A program made the translations under genes and the position numbers. Below are positions 40,945 to 49,187 of a stretch of DNA of 54,499 nucleotides, one piece after another (positions within the stretch are counted from its first letter, which is position 1; every line of letters begins with the position of its first letter). The notes below the pieces were generated by a model. It was not told where the DNA came from. It saw only the letters and a program-made list of their open reading frames with translations, and made no database searches. Source of the stretch: Clostridiales bacterium (lineage in GTDB: Bacteria > Bacillota > Clostridia > Oscillospirales > Oscillospiraceae); assembly GCA_022786965.1 (NCBI GenBank), contig JALFXH010000136.1, positions 1 to 54,499 on the forward strand, written 5' to 3'.

Positions 40945-43155
40945 ATGAGCATTTGCTATGATTCAGACAAAAAAATCTTCACGCTGACCACCCGGGACAC
41001 CATGTACCAGATGCAGATTGGCCCGGTGGGGCATCTGCTGCACCTGTACTACGGCCCCAAAACCGATTGCTGCTTTGACTACCTTCAGCTTGACCGGGAT
41101 TGCGGCTTCTCGCCTAATCCCTATGATTTGCAGGAAGGCCGGGGCTGGTCCCTGGATACCAAGGCCCAGGAGTACACCTCCCAGCACACCGGCGATTACC
41201 GGGTATGCTCGCTGTCGCTGGAAACCGACGCAGGAATCAGCGGTACGGATCTGCGTTATGTAAACCATGCGATTCTGAATCGGAAATATGAGCTTTCCGG
41301 AATGCCCGCCGCTTTTGACCGGGCTGGGAAGGCCCAGTCTCTTTCCATTACGCTGGGGGATGCCGCCACCGGGATTCAGGTGGAGCTGCTGTACGGCGTC
41401 TTTGCCGAGAAAAATGTCATCACCCGGTCTGTTCGGGTAAAAAACACCGGAAACACTGTGGTAAAGCTTGGGAAAGCGGCATCTGCCTGCCTGGATTTGC
41501 CCTTTGGCGACTGGCAGCTGCTCCACTTCCACGGGCGGCACACCATGGAGCGCACCATGGAGCGGCGGGACTTGATGAACGGCATTCAGACCATTTCCTC
41601 TGCCCGGGGGATATCCAGCCACCAGCACAATCCCTTCGTGATCCTCTGCGACAGGGCCGCCACCGAGGATTTTGGGGAGTGCTATGGTATGATGCTGGTG
41701 TATTCCGGCAACCACAGGACGGACATTGAACTTGACCAGTCCGGCTCCGTCCGGGCGGTCATGGGCATTCATGACGAGGGCTTCCGCTGGACGCTGAACC
41801 CCGGACAGACCTTTGAAACTCCGGAGGTTCTGATGACGTTCACGGACAAGGGCCTTACAAAGCTGTCCCAGACCTATCACAGATTTATCCAGCACCACAT
41901 CTGCCGCAGCCGCTATGCGCTGGAACGCCGCCCGGTGCTGCTGAACAGCTGGGAAGCGGCGTATATGGACATTTCGGAAGAAAAACTCCTATCCATTGCC
42001 AAAGGCGCCAAAGAGCTGGGCGTGGAGCTGTTCGTTATTGACGACGGCTGGTTCGGTGAGCGGGATGACGATTTCCGGAGCCTTGGCGACTGGTTCCCCA
42101 ATAAGCGCAAGCTGCCCGATGGGCTGACGCCGCTGCTTTGCAAGATTCATGATATGGGACTGAAAGTCGGCCTGTGGGTAGAGCCGGAGATGATAAGCGA
42201 AAATTCCGATCTTTACCGGGCGCACCCGGACTGGGCGCTGACGGTGCCCGGACGGAAGCCCACCATGAGCCGCAGCCAGCTGGTGCTGGACATGAGCAGG
42301 TCTGACGTGGTGGACTGGCTGTATCAAATTCTGTCCGGGCTTTTGCGGGAGAATCCCATCGACTATATCAAGTGAAATTTTAACCGCAATCTGGCGGATG
42401 TCTACAGCCGTGCCCTTCCTGCTTCCCGGCAAGGGGAGGTAAGCCACCGCTTCGTGCTGGGCTACTACGACCTGATGGAGCGGCTGACGAAGGAATTCCC
42501 CGATGTACTCTTTGAAGGCTGCGCCGGCGGCGGCGGACGGTTCGATGCCGGGGCGCTGGCCTACAGCCCCCAGATCTGGTGCAGCGACAACACCGATCCC
42601 GTTGCCCGGCTGACCATCCAGCACGGCACCTCCTTCGGCTATCCCGTTCCCGCTATGGGTTCCCACGTATCCGCCTCTCCCAACCATCAGACCGGCAGAC
42701 GCACCCCCATCGGCACCCGGGCCACCGTTGCCATGGCGGGCACCTTCGGCTATGAGCTGGACCCCGCCAGACTGACGGCAGAGGAAAAAGAAACCGTCCG
42801 GGGTCAGATCGCCCGGTTCCATGAATTGCAGGACCTGATTCGGGAGGGCGAATACTACCGCTTGAATGACGGCTCCGCCTGGGAGCTGGTTTCCGAAGAT
42901 AAGTCGGAAGCCCTTCTAAGCTTTGTTCTGGTAAATCCCACCGCCAATCCCAAGCCCAACCACATCCGGCTAAAGGGATTGAACCCGGATGCCCGTTATC
43001 GGGTAGCCTGGGCGGATTTCCACGAGAGCGGCGCAAAGCTCCCCCATGAAATCAGCCGCACCTTCACCGGCACGGCGCTGATGTACGGCGGCTATACCCT
43101 GCCCATTCTCTTCGGGGATTACCCCAGTGTCCAGATTCTTTTCAAGCAGATTTAA
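40945..43155 (+). pseudogene. Alpha-galactosidase GH36, interrupted by an in-frame TGA
   Basis: The 737-codon frame is intact apart from TGA at codon 477 (42373-42375). GH36 enzymes remove alpha-1,6-galactose from raffinose-family sugars. Usual GH36 text is present on both sides: LLNSWEAAYMDI, VIDDGWFG, GLWVEPEMIS before, and FEGCAGGGGRFDAG, WCSDNTDPV after. The expected nucleophile motif is DYxKWDxNRN. Here it reads DYIK-stop-NFNRN, so Trp (TGG) became TGA and the catalytic Asp (GAT) became Asn (AAT, codon 478). The acid/base Asp in WCSDNTD (codon 548) is kept. ATG follows GGAGGGA. Both downstream genes keep their own ribosome sites. Confidence 0.9.
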
Positions 43156-43170
43156 CGGGAGGAATGCCAT

Positions 43171-44655
43171 ATGACTGAGAAATTGCAAAAAGCCAGAGAC
43201 TACGAAGCCCTTCACCGTCCGGAGATTGCAAACCAGCTGCCCGCCTTCCATCTCACCGGCGGCGTGGGCTGGATCAACGACCCCAACGGTTTCGCCCCCT
43301 ACAAAGACGAATACCACCTGTTTTTCCAATATTATCCCTACGATACCCAGTGGGGCCCCATGCACTGGGGTCACGCCAAAACGAAGGATTTCATCCGCTG
43401 GGAGTTTCTGCCCGCCGCCCTGGCCCCGGATGCGCAATACGACAGTAGCGGCTGCTTCTCCGGCGGCGCGGCAACCCTGCCCGACGGGCGGCACCTGCTC
43501 CTGTACACCGGCGTTGAGATTCGGCCAGAGGGAGAATTTCAGACTCAGTGTGTGGCCATCGGTGACGGCGTCAACTATGAAAAATATGAAGGAAACCCCG
43601 TCATCACCGCCGCTGATATCCCCGAAGGCTCCAGTGCCCGGGACTTCCGTGATCCCAAAATCTGGCAGGAAAACGGCGTTTACTATGCTGTGACTGTCAA
43701 CCGGGGCAAGGATGGCAGCGGCGACGTACTGCTGTATGAAAGCCCTGACGGTCTGCACTGGCAGTTTTCTTCCATCCTCTATTCCTGCGGCTACCGTTTC
43801 GGAAGTATGTGGGAATGCCCGGATTTCTTCCACCTGGACAGCAAGGATATACTCATCCACAGCGTTATGGAAATGCGGGCAACGACCCTCGAGTACCACA
43901 ACGGCAACTGCAAAATGTATCACATCGGTCATACCGATGCGGAAAAGCATTTCCATGCCGAAGTGTCTCACGCCATGGAAAACGGGCTCGACTTCTATGC
44001 CCCTCAAACACTGGAGGCGCTGGACGGTCGCCGGATTATGATCGGTTGGATGCAGGCATGGGAAGGCTCCAAGCAGAAGATTCCCGGCATGGGCTTCATG
44101 GGCCAGATGACGGTGCCCAGAGAGCTGACCCTCCGGGATGGACGACTGCTGCAATGGCCTGTCCGGGAGCTGGAAAGCTACCGCGCAAATAAAGTCGAAT
44201 ACAGGAATGTGACCATTCAGGAGGAAACCGCCCTGCCCGGTATTACGGGAAAGGTCATGGATCTGATTCTGGAAATTGCTCCCACGGAAACCCCCTACAC
44301 CCGCTTTACGCTGGAAATCAACCGGGGCGACGGCTTCCATACGGATATCATTCTGTTCCCCCAAAAGGGCACCATCCGTCTTGACCGCACCTTCAGCGGT
44401 CACCCCCATGATGTAAACCACATCCGGGAATTCCCGGCGGACTTCCATAATGGGGCCATCAGGCTGCGGCTGCTGCTGGACCGCTACAGCGCGGAGCTGT
44501 TTGTGGGCGATGGCGAGCAGGCCGCCTCTATGGTGCTGTACGCGCCCGAAAAAGCCGATGGCATCACCCTGCGCTCTGACGCAGCTGTGCAAGTATCCAT
44601 GGAAAAATACGATCTGGAAATCACAGAGAATTGGAGGACGAACCATGGCAAATAA
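43171..44655 (+). CDS. GH32 beta-fructofuranosidase / sucrose-6-phosphate hydrolase family
   Basis: The 494-residue cytoplasmic enzyme (no signal peptide) splits sucrose, sucrose phosphate or short fructans. GH32 catalytic motifs are WINDPNG (nucleophile Asp37), RDP (160-162) and MWECPDFF (acid/base Glu215). A C-terminal beta-sandwich follows. It starts 15 bp after the GH36 frame and overlaps the GH13 gene by 11 bp. The transporter is of ABC type, so the substrate probably enters unphosphorylated and sucrose itself is the likeliest target. Confidence 0.93.
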   Translation: MTEKLQKARDYEALHRPEIANQLPAFHLTGGVGWINDPNGFAPYKDEYHLFFQYYPYDTQWGPMHWGHAKTKDFIRWEFLPAALAPDAQYDSSGCFSGGAATLPDGRHLLLYTGVEIRPEGEFQTQCVAIGDGVNYEKYEGNPVITAADIPEGSSARDFRDPKIWQENGVYYAVTVNRGKDGSGDVLLYESPDGLHWQFSSILYSCGYRFGSMWECPDFFHLDSKDILIHSVMEMRATTLEYHNGNCKMYHIGHTDAEKHFHAEVSHAMENGLDFYAPQTLEALDGRRIMIGWMQAWEGSKQKIPGMGFMGQMTVPRELTLRDGRLLQWPVRELESYRANKVEYRNVTIQEETALPGITGKVMDLILEIAPTETPYTRFTLEINRGDGFHTDIILFPQKGTIRLDRTFSGHPHDVNHIREFPADFHNGAIRLRLLLDRYSAELFVGDGEQAASMVLYAPEKADGITLRSDAAVQVSMEKYDLEITENWRTNHGK

Positions 44656-46486
44656 AGAGATTGGGGAATTTGAGCTGCGGCTGAAAAAACATCACGATGA
44701 GCTGCGTTGGCTGTACATGGAGCTCTATAACAACGGCTCTATGTTCTTTGAACTGATGGAAACCTTACGGCAATTCTACGAAGCCCGCAGCGACAGTCTG
44801 AAGGCGGTTGACCGCGAAAAAGAAAAAGATCCCAACTGGTATCGGCGCAACGATCTTCTGGGCATGATGCTCTACATCGACAATTTCGGCGGTACCATCA
44901 ACGGCGTCAAAGAAAAGCTGCCATATCTTCAAAAGAGCAACGTCAACTACATCCACCTGATGCCCTTTCTGGATACGGTTCCCGAGCGCAGCGACGGCGG
45001 ATATGCCGTGAAGGATTTCCGCAAGGTGCAGCCAGCCCTGGGCACCATGGAGGATCTGGAAGGCTTGACCGCCGCCTGCCACGAAAAGGGCATTCAGGTC
45101 TGCATGGACTTTGTGATGAACCACACCAGCGAGGATCACGAGTGGGCACAGCGGGCAAGAAACGGCGAAGGTGAATACATGAGCCGTTACTTCTTCTTCA
45201 ACAACCGGGACATCCCCGACCGCTACGAGCAGACCGTGCCTCAGGTGTTCCCCACCACCGCCCCCGGCAACTTCACATGGCTGCCGGAATGCGGCCATTA
45301 CGTCATGACCACCTTCTATCCCTACCAGTGGGACTTAAACTACCGCAATCCCCGGGTGTTCAATGAGATGATGGCAAATTTCCTCTACCTTGCCAACCGG
45401 GGCATCGATATTATCCGCATTGACGCGGTGCCCTACATCTGGAAGGAGCTGGGCACCTCCTGCCGGAATCTCAAGCAGGTGCACACCATCGTCCGTATGA
45501 TGCGCATGATCGGCGAAATTGTCTGCCCCAGCGTACTGCTGCTGGGCGAGGTGGTCATGGAGCCGTCCAAAGTGGTGCCCTACTTCGGCACCGTGGAGAA
45601 GCCCGAGTGCCACATGCTCTACAATGTCACCACCATGGCCACCACCTGGCACACCGTGGCCACCCGGGACACCACCCTCCTGCGGGAGCAGCTGGACAAG
45701 GTGTTCGCTCTGCCGACGCAATACGTATTCCTCAACTATCTGCGCTGCCACGACGACATCGGTTGGGGTCTGGACTACGACTCCCTGCGCCGGTTCGGCA
45801 TGGAGGAGCGGCCCCACAAGGCCTACCTCAACGACTTTTTCCGGGGACTTCGGGGCCTCAGCAACAGCCGGGGCGAGCTGTACAACGAAGACCTTGTTAC
45901 CGGCGATGCCCGGCTCTGCGGAACCACCGCCTCCCTGTGCGGCCTGCAGGCGGCGCTGGAATCCGGAAAGCCTGAAGCAATAGACCGCGCCATTGACGCT
46001 GTGGTGATGCTCCACGCCTATATGTTCATGCAGTCCGGCATTCCCGTGTTGTACTCCGGCGACGAGATCGGCCGGTGCAACGACAACAGCTATCATGCCG
46101 ACAGAAACAAAGCCGCCGACTCCCGGTATCTGCACCGGGGGAAAATGGACTGGGCCGCTGCCGCCCGGGCAGAGAAACCCGGTACCAGCGAGTATCGGAT
46201 CTTCACAGCCCTGGCCCGGCTGGAAACCCTGCGGGGAGAGGAGGCTGCTTTCTCCTGCGACGCCATCGCGGCCACACTGGACACCGGGGACAAGGCCATT
46301 CTGGGCATTGCCCGGTACTTAAACGGAGAACAGCTGGTTGGTCTGTTCAATTTCAGTGACGAGCCGAAAACCGCTGCCGCCATTCACAGCGGCGGAGTCT
46401 ATCGGAATCTGGTCACCGGCGACACGCTGAATATTTCGGAAATCACCGTTCCCGCTCAGGGCTTCTTCTGGCTCAAGCGGATGTAA
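44645..46486 (+). CDS. GH13 amylosucrase-like enzyme (sucrose-active alpha-glucan family)
   Basis: The 613-residue protein has an N-terminal helical region (1-75) before the barrel, as in GH13 subfamily 4 amylosucrases. Catalytic residues are Asp260 (GIDIIRIDAVPYIWK), Glu302 (LLLGEVV) and the transition-state Asp370 (NYLRCHDDIGWGL). Motif I reads VCMDFVMNHTSEDHEW. Family members convert sucrose to alpha-glucan plus fructose, or hydrolyse it. ATG 44645 follows GGAGG inside the GH32 end. The following fructokinase would take the released fructose. Confidence 0.9.
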   Translation: MANKEIGEFELRLKKHHDELRWLYMELYNNGSMFFELMETLRQFYEARSDSLKAVDREKEKDPNWYRRNDLLGMMLYIDNFGGTINGVKEKLPYLQKSNVNYIHLMPFLDTVPERSDGGYAVKDFRKVQPALGTMEDLEGLTAACHEKGIQVCMDFVMNHTSEDHEWAQRARNGEGEYMSRYFFFNNRDIPDRYEQTVPQVFPTTAPGNFTWLPECGHYVMTTFYPYQWDLNYRNPRVFNEMMANFLYLANRGIDIIRIDAVPYIWKELGTSCRNLKQVHTIVRMMRMIGEIVCPSVLLLGEVVMEPSKVVPYFGTVEKPECHMLYNVTTMATTWHTVATRDTTLLREQLDKVFALPTQYVFLNYLRCHDDIGWGLDYDSLRRFGMEERPHKAYLNDFFRGLRGLSNSRGELYNEDLVTGDARLCGTTASLCGLQAALESGKPEAIDRAIDAVVMLHAYMFMQSGIPVLYSGDEIGRCNDNSYHADRNKAADSRYLHRGKMDWAAAARAEKPGTSEYRIFTALARLETLRGEEAAFSCDAIAATLDTGDKAILGIARYLNGEQLVGLFNFSDEPKTAAAIHSGGVYRNLVTGDTLNISEITVPAQGFFWLKRM

Positions 46487-46500
46487 GGAGGGCGTAAAGG

Positions 46501-47466
46501 ATGGGAAACTATGATGTTGTCGCGCTGGGGGAGCTGCTCATTGATCTGACCCAGAACGGCCTGAGCCCTCAGGGAAATCCTCTGCTGGAAGCCAATCCCG
46601 GCGGCGCTCCCTGCAATGTTCTGGCGCTGCTGAGTAAGCTGGGGCACAAAACCGCCTTTATCGGCAAGGTGGGTCAGGACGGCTTTGGCGATCAGCTGGA
46701 AGCCGCTCTGGTGGAAACCGGTATTTCTGTCGAGGGGCTGTGCCGGGACGAAGAGGTTCATACCACGCTGGCGGTGGTTCACACGCTGCCCGGCGGTGAT
46801 CGGGATTTCAGCTTCTACCGCAATCCCGGCGCGGATATGCGTCTGACAAAGGACGAAGTGAATATGGAGCTGATTCGTCAAACCAAAATTTTCCACTTCG
46901 GCACCCTGTCCATGACCGACGAGCCGGTGAGAAGCGCCACCTACGCCGCCATTGCCGAGGCAGAGCGGGCGGGGGTGCTGCGCTCCTTTGACCCCAATCT
47001 TCGCCCGCCTCTGTGGCGAACCTTGGACGAGGCGAAGGAGCAGGTGCTTTTCGGGATGGCCCACTGCGATATTCTGAAAATCTCCGACAATGAGATTCAG
47101 TGGCTCACCGGGCTGGAGGATTTTGACGCCGGCATCCGCTGGATTCAGGAGCGGTTCCCCGGAATCCGTCTGATTCTCCTGTCCATGGGCAAGGAAGGTA
47201 GCCGGGCTTACGCCGGCGGGACCATGGCGCAGGTCAGGGGCTTCTGCGTGAACACCGTCGAGACCACCGGCGCGGGGGATACCTTCTTTGGCGGTGTTCT
47301 GCACCATGTGCTGACCTGGGGGCTCAGGGAGTATACAAAGGAAGAACTGACGCAAATGCTGACCTTTGCCAACGCGGCGGCTGCCATCATTACAACAAAA
47401 AAAGGCGCCCTTCGGGTCATGCCCGAAAAGGCGGATATTCTGGATCTGGCAGGCAGACAGGACTGA
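46501..47466 (+). CDS. Fructokinase (PfkB/ribokinase family)
   Basis: The 321-residue kinase has the PfkB signatures NPGGAPCNVLALLSKLG near the N-terminus and VNTVETTGAGDTFFGG with the catalytic Asp. FDPNLRPPLW also fits fructokinase. AAGGAGG precedes ATG. It is last in the operon and would phosphorylate the fructose released by the GH32 and GH13 enzymes. Confidence 0.92.
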   Translation: MGNYDVVALGELLIDLTQNGLSPQGNPLLEANPGGAPCNVLALLSKLGHKTAFIGKVGQDGFGDQLEAALVETGISVEGLCRDEEVHTTLAVVHTLPGGDRDFSFYRNPGADMRLTKDEVNMELIRQTKIFHFGTLSMTDEPVRSATYAAIAEAERAGVLRSFDPNLRPPLWRTLDEAKEQVLFGMAHCDILKISDNEIQWLTGLEDFDAGIRWIQERFPGIRLILLSMGKEGSRAYAGGTMAQVRGFCVNTVETTGAGDTFFGGVLHHVLTWGLREYTKEELTQMLTFANAAAAIITTKKGALRVMPEKADILDLAGRQD

Positions 47467-47487
47467 TACGGAAAGGGGTGCGCGCGG

Positions 47488-47679
47488 ATGAGCGGCTTCG
47501 CTGCAAAACCGGGGAAAGAAAAGAAACCAGTGACTTCGATTCCGAACACCGTGACCATTTGCTCCGAAAGGGAAACAGAGCAGCGAGACGCTTTCTGGGC
47601 AGGCGCGCTGGAATCTGCCAGTATTCTGCTGTGGATTGCCACCCATTCGCCGAATCCGGAGCAATCTCCATTCCGGTAG
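47488..47679 (+). CDS. Possible 63-residue hypothetical protein
   Basis: ATG 47488 lies after GGAAAGGGG at a long spacing in the 300-bp gap after the fructokinase. The product, MSGFAAKPGKEKKPV onward, has no recognisable domain and no hydrophobic segment. It precedes the operon terminator, so it would be co-transcribed. Equally it may be non-coding. Confidence 0.25.
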   Translation: MSGFAAKPGKEKKPVTSIPNTVTICSERETEQRDAFWAGALESASILLWIATHSPNPEQSPFR

Positions 47680-47717
47680 CGTTTCTGCCACAGGCCCTAC
47701 CCTCACATAGATACAGA

Positions 47718-47752
47718 AACACGCAGGAGCTATTTGGCTTCTGCGTGTTTTT
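47718..47752. terminator. Terminator of the sugar operon
   Basis: A 13-bp stem (AACACGCAGGAGC / GCTTCTGCGTGTT with one G-T pair), 6-base loop and TTTTT on the plus strand. The A-rich left side also serves the convergent minus-strand gene. Confidence 0.88.
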
Positions 47753-47765
47753 ATGCGCTTCGCTC

Positions 47766-48431
47766 TTACCACAGGAAGGGAATCAGCCGCCAGCGGACCT
47801 TGGCTTCGTAGTCTCTGTAACCGGGCAGGTTTTCTTCCAGCAGGGCCTCCTCGCCCCGGATGCGGAAGAGAATCAGGACGGGGTACACAAGCATCAGCGC
47901 AAAGCTGATCCAGGACCCCAGCACCAGTCCGATGGCAAGGCACAGGAGAATGGTGGCGGTGTACATGGGGTGCCGGACAATGCCGTATAGCCCGGTGTCG
48001 ATGACAGTCTGACCCTCCTGCACCTCCACCGTCCGGGAAAGGTAGGCGTTTTCCCGCATTACCTCGGCGTAAAGACCGTAGGAGCCAAGCTGGACAGCTG
48101 CGGCGACCCACACCAGCCACCCGGGCACATGGGTCCAGCCGAAGCGGAAATCAAATCCCGCCGCCAGAAAACTGACCACGAACAGCGTGCCGGAAAGGGC
48201 CACTACCCACATTTGGCCTTTTTCGGTTTCTTTTGTGTTCAGACGTTTTTTTAGTAGCTCCGGGGCTTTCAGGTACAGCGCCAGCCCCACGATGAGCATG
48301 GGCAGAAACAGCAGTCCGCAGAACAGCCACCCGCCTGGGTAATTCCAGGTCCCGGCGGGGGCGAACAGCAGCAGAAACGTCAGCAGCAGACCGGCGACCA
48401 GCTTTCCCAGGGCGTTCAACAGCAGCTTCAT
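47766..48431 (-). CDS. Membrane methyltransferase-like protein (isoprenylcysteine/PEMT-type)
   Basis: The 221-residue integral membrane protein has about five to six hydrophobic segments. The C-terminal motif GLYGIVRHPMYTATIL followed by EEALLEENLPGYRDYEAKVRWRLIP is that of the isoprenylcysteine carboxyl methyltransferase/NnrU-like family, where His and Glu contact SAM. Substrate unknown. ATG 48431 overlaps the stop codon of the flavodoxin-like gene by 4 bp with AGGAGGT upstream. Confidence 0.85.
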   Translation of the reverse strand: MKLLLNALGKLVAGLLLTFLLLFAPAGTWNYPGGWLFCGLLFLPMLIVGLALYLKAPELLKKRLNTKETEKGQMWVVALSGTLFVVSFLAAGFDFRFGWTHVPGWLVWVAAAVQLGSYGLYAEVMRENAYLSRTVEVQEGQTVIDTGLYGIVRHPMYTATILLCLAIGLVLGSWISFALMLVYPVLILFRIRGEEALLEENLPGYRDYEAKVRWRLIPFLW

Positions 48432-48943
48432 GCGCTTACCTCCTGATACCATTCCAGCACAGGCCTGAGATTTTCCAGGCTGACCCGGTTGCCGCCGTTT
48501 TGGAACAGGTCCAGCATATCGTCCTCGTCAGCGGTGCGGTCGGGCTTGGCAGCCAGCTTTTTGGCCACGGTTTTGGACATGACCAGCATCATGAATTTAT
48601 AGATGCCCCGGAGCTTGTGTAGATCAAAGCCGCCCTGCAGGGTAAACAGCGGCAATCCCTGGGGCAGATTGTTGGATTTTGTCACATCCTCCATTTGGGA
48701 GCCGGATTTTGCCATGCCAACGGCGCACAGGGCCTGAAGGTTAAATTTTGTAACCGCTTTGTCATAGCCCTGTACCTTTCCTGCCGTCAGCCAGCCCAGA
48801 TAAACAATGGGGCTGTTCTGGGGCAGGTTTTTCAGGGCATCTTCCAGAGAACAGACAGGCAGTCCGGTTTCGCCCCCCAGCAGGGAGGCGTATTGGGCGG
48901 TATAGCCGGTGTTGGAGGTGTAAACAATGGCGGAAGGTTTCAT
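48428..48943 (-). CDS. Flavodoxin-like protein
   Basis: The 171-residue protein has an N-terminal FMN phosphate loop (YTSNTGYTAQYA) and IVYLGWLTAGKVQGYDKA, the pattern of the flavodoxin domain found in protoporphyrinogen oxidase-like (HemG) proteins. The C-terminal half is helical. ATG 48943 lies eight bases after GGAG. A TTG one codon upstream is possible. It is the first gene of a two-gene unit. An electron-transfer role is inferred. Confidence 0.78.
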   Translation of the reverse strand: MKPSAIVYTSNTGYTAQYASLLGGETGLPVCSLEDALKNLPQNSPIVYLGWLTAGKVQGYDKAVTKFNLQALCAVGMAKSGSQMEDVTKSNNLPQGLPLFTLQGGFDLHKLRGIYKFMMLVMSKTVAKKLAAKPDRTADEDDMLDLFQNGGNRVSLENLRPVLEWYQEVSA

Positions 48944-48968
48944 CAAAATCGCTCCTTTCGATCTATTT

Positions 48969-48997
48969 ATTATAGTATAGTGGGCAGTGGGGGTAAA
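48969..48997 (-). promoter_or_regulatory. Promoter of the flavodoxin-like gene
   Basis: Minus strand TATAAT (48974-48969) with a weak TTTACC (48997-48992) 17 bp upstream. Confidence 0.55.
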
Positions 48998-49105
48998 AGA
49001 TAGTCCCCGGCGGCAGGAAAATGTGTCAATTTTTCAGGCGGTAACAAAGGTAACGGGGTGCTTGCAAAAAATGTAAAAAATTCTGGAAAAATTTTGTTTT
49101 ACTAG

Positions 49106-49134
49106 TTGCAATTTCGTAAACGATGTGTTACAAT
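49106..49134 (+). promoter_or_regulatory. Promoter of the giant Ig-like protein gene
   Basis: TTGCAA (49106-49111), 17 bp, TACAAT (49129-49134). The leader is about 48 nt and ends with AAGGAGG. Confidence 0.7.
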
Positions 49135-49187
49135 CGTGACAAATAGTTACAAGCTATTGCGACAAGATTATCAAGGAGGCAATTCAC

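Noticed and set aside
42373-42375. UGA in the GH36 gene as recoded Trp or selenocysteine
   Set aside because: Other genes here end in TGA with ATGA overlaps, so UGA is a stop. The neighbouring catalytic Asp is also lost, and the position is Trp in the family, not Cys. A SECIS-like hairpin was not evident.
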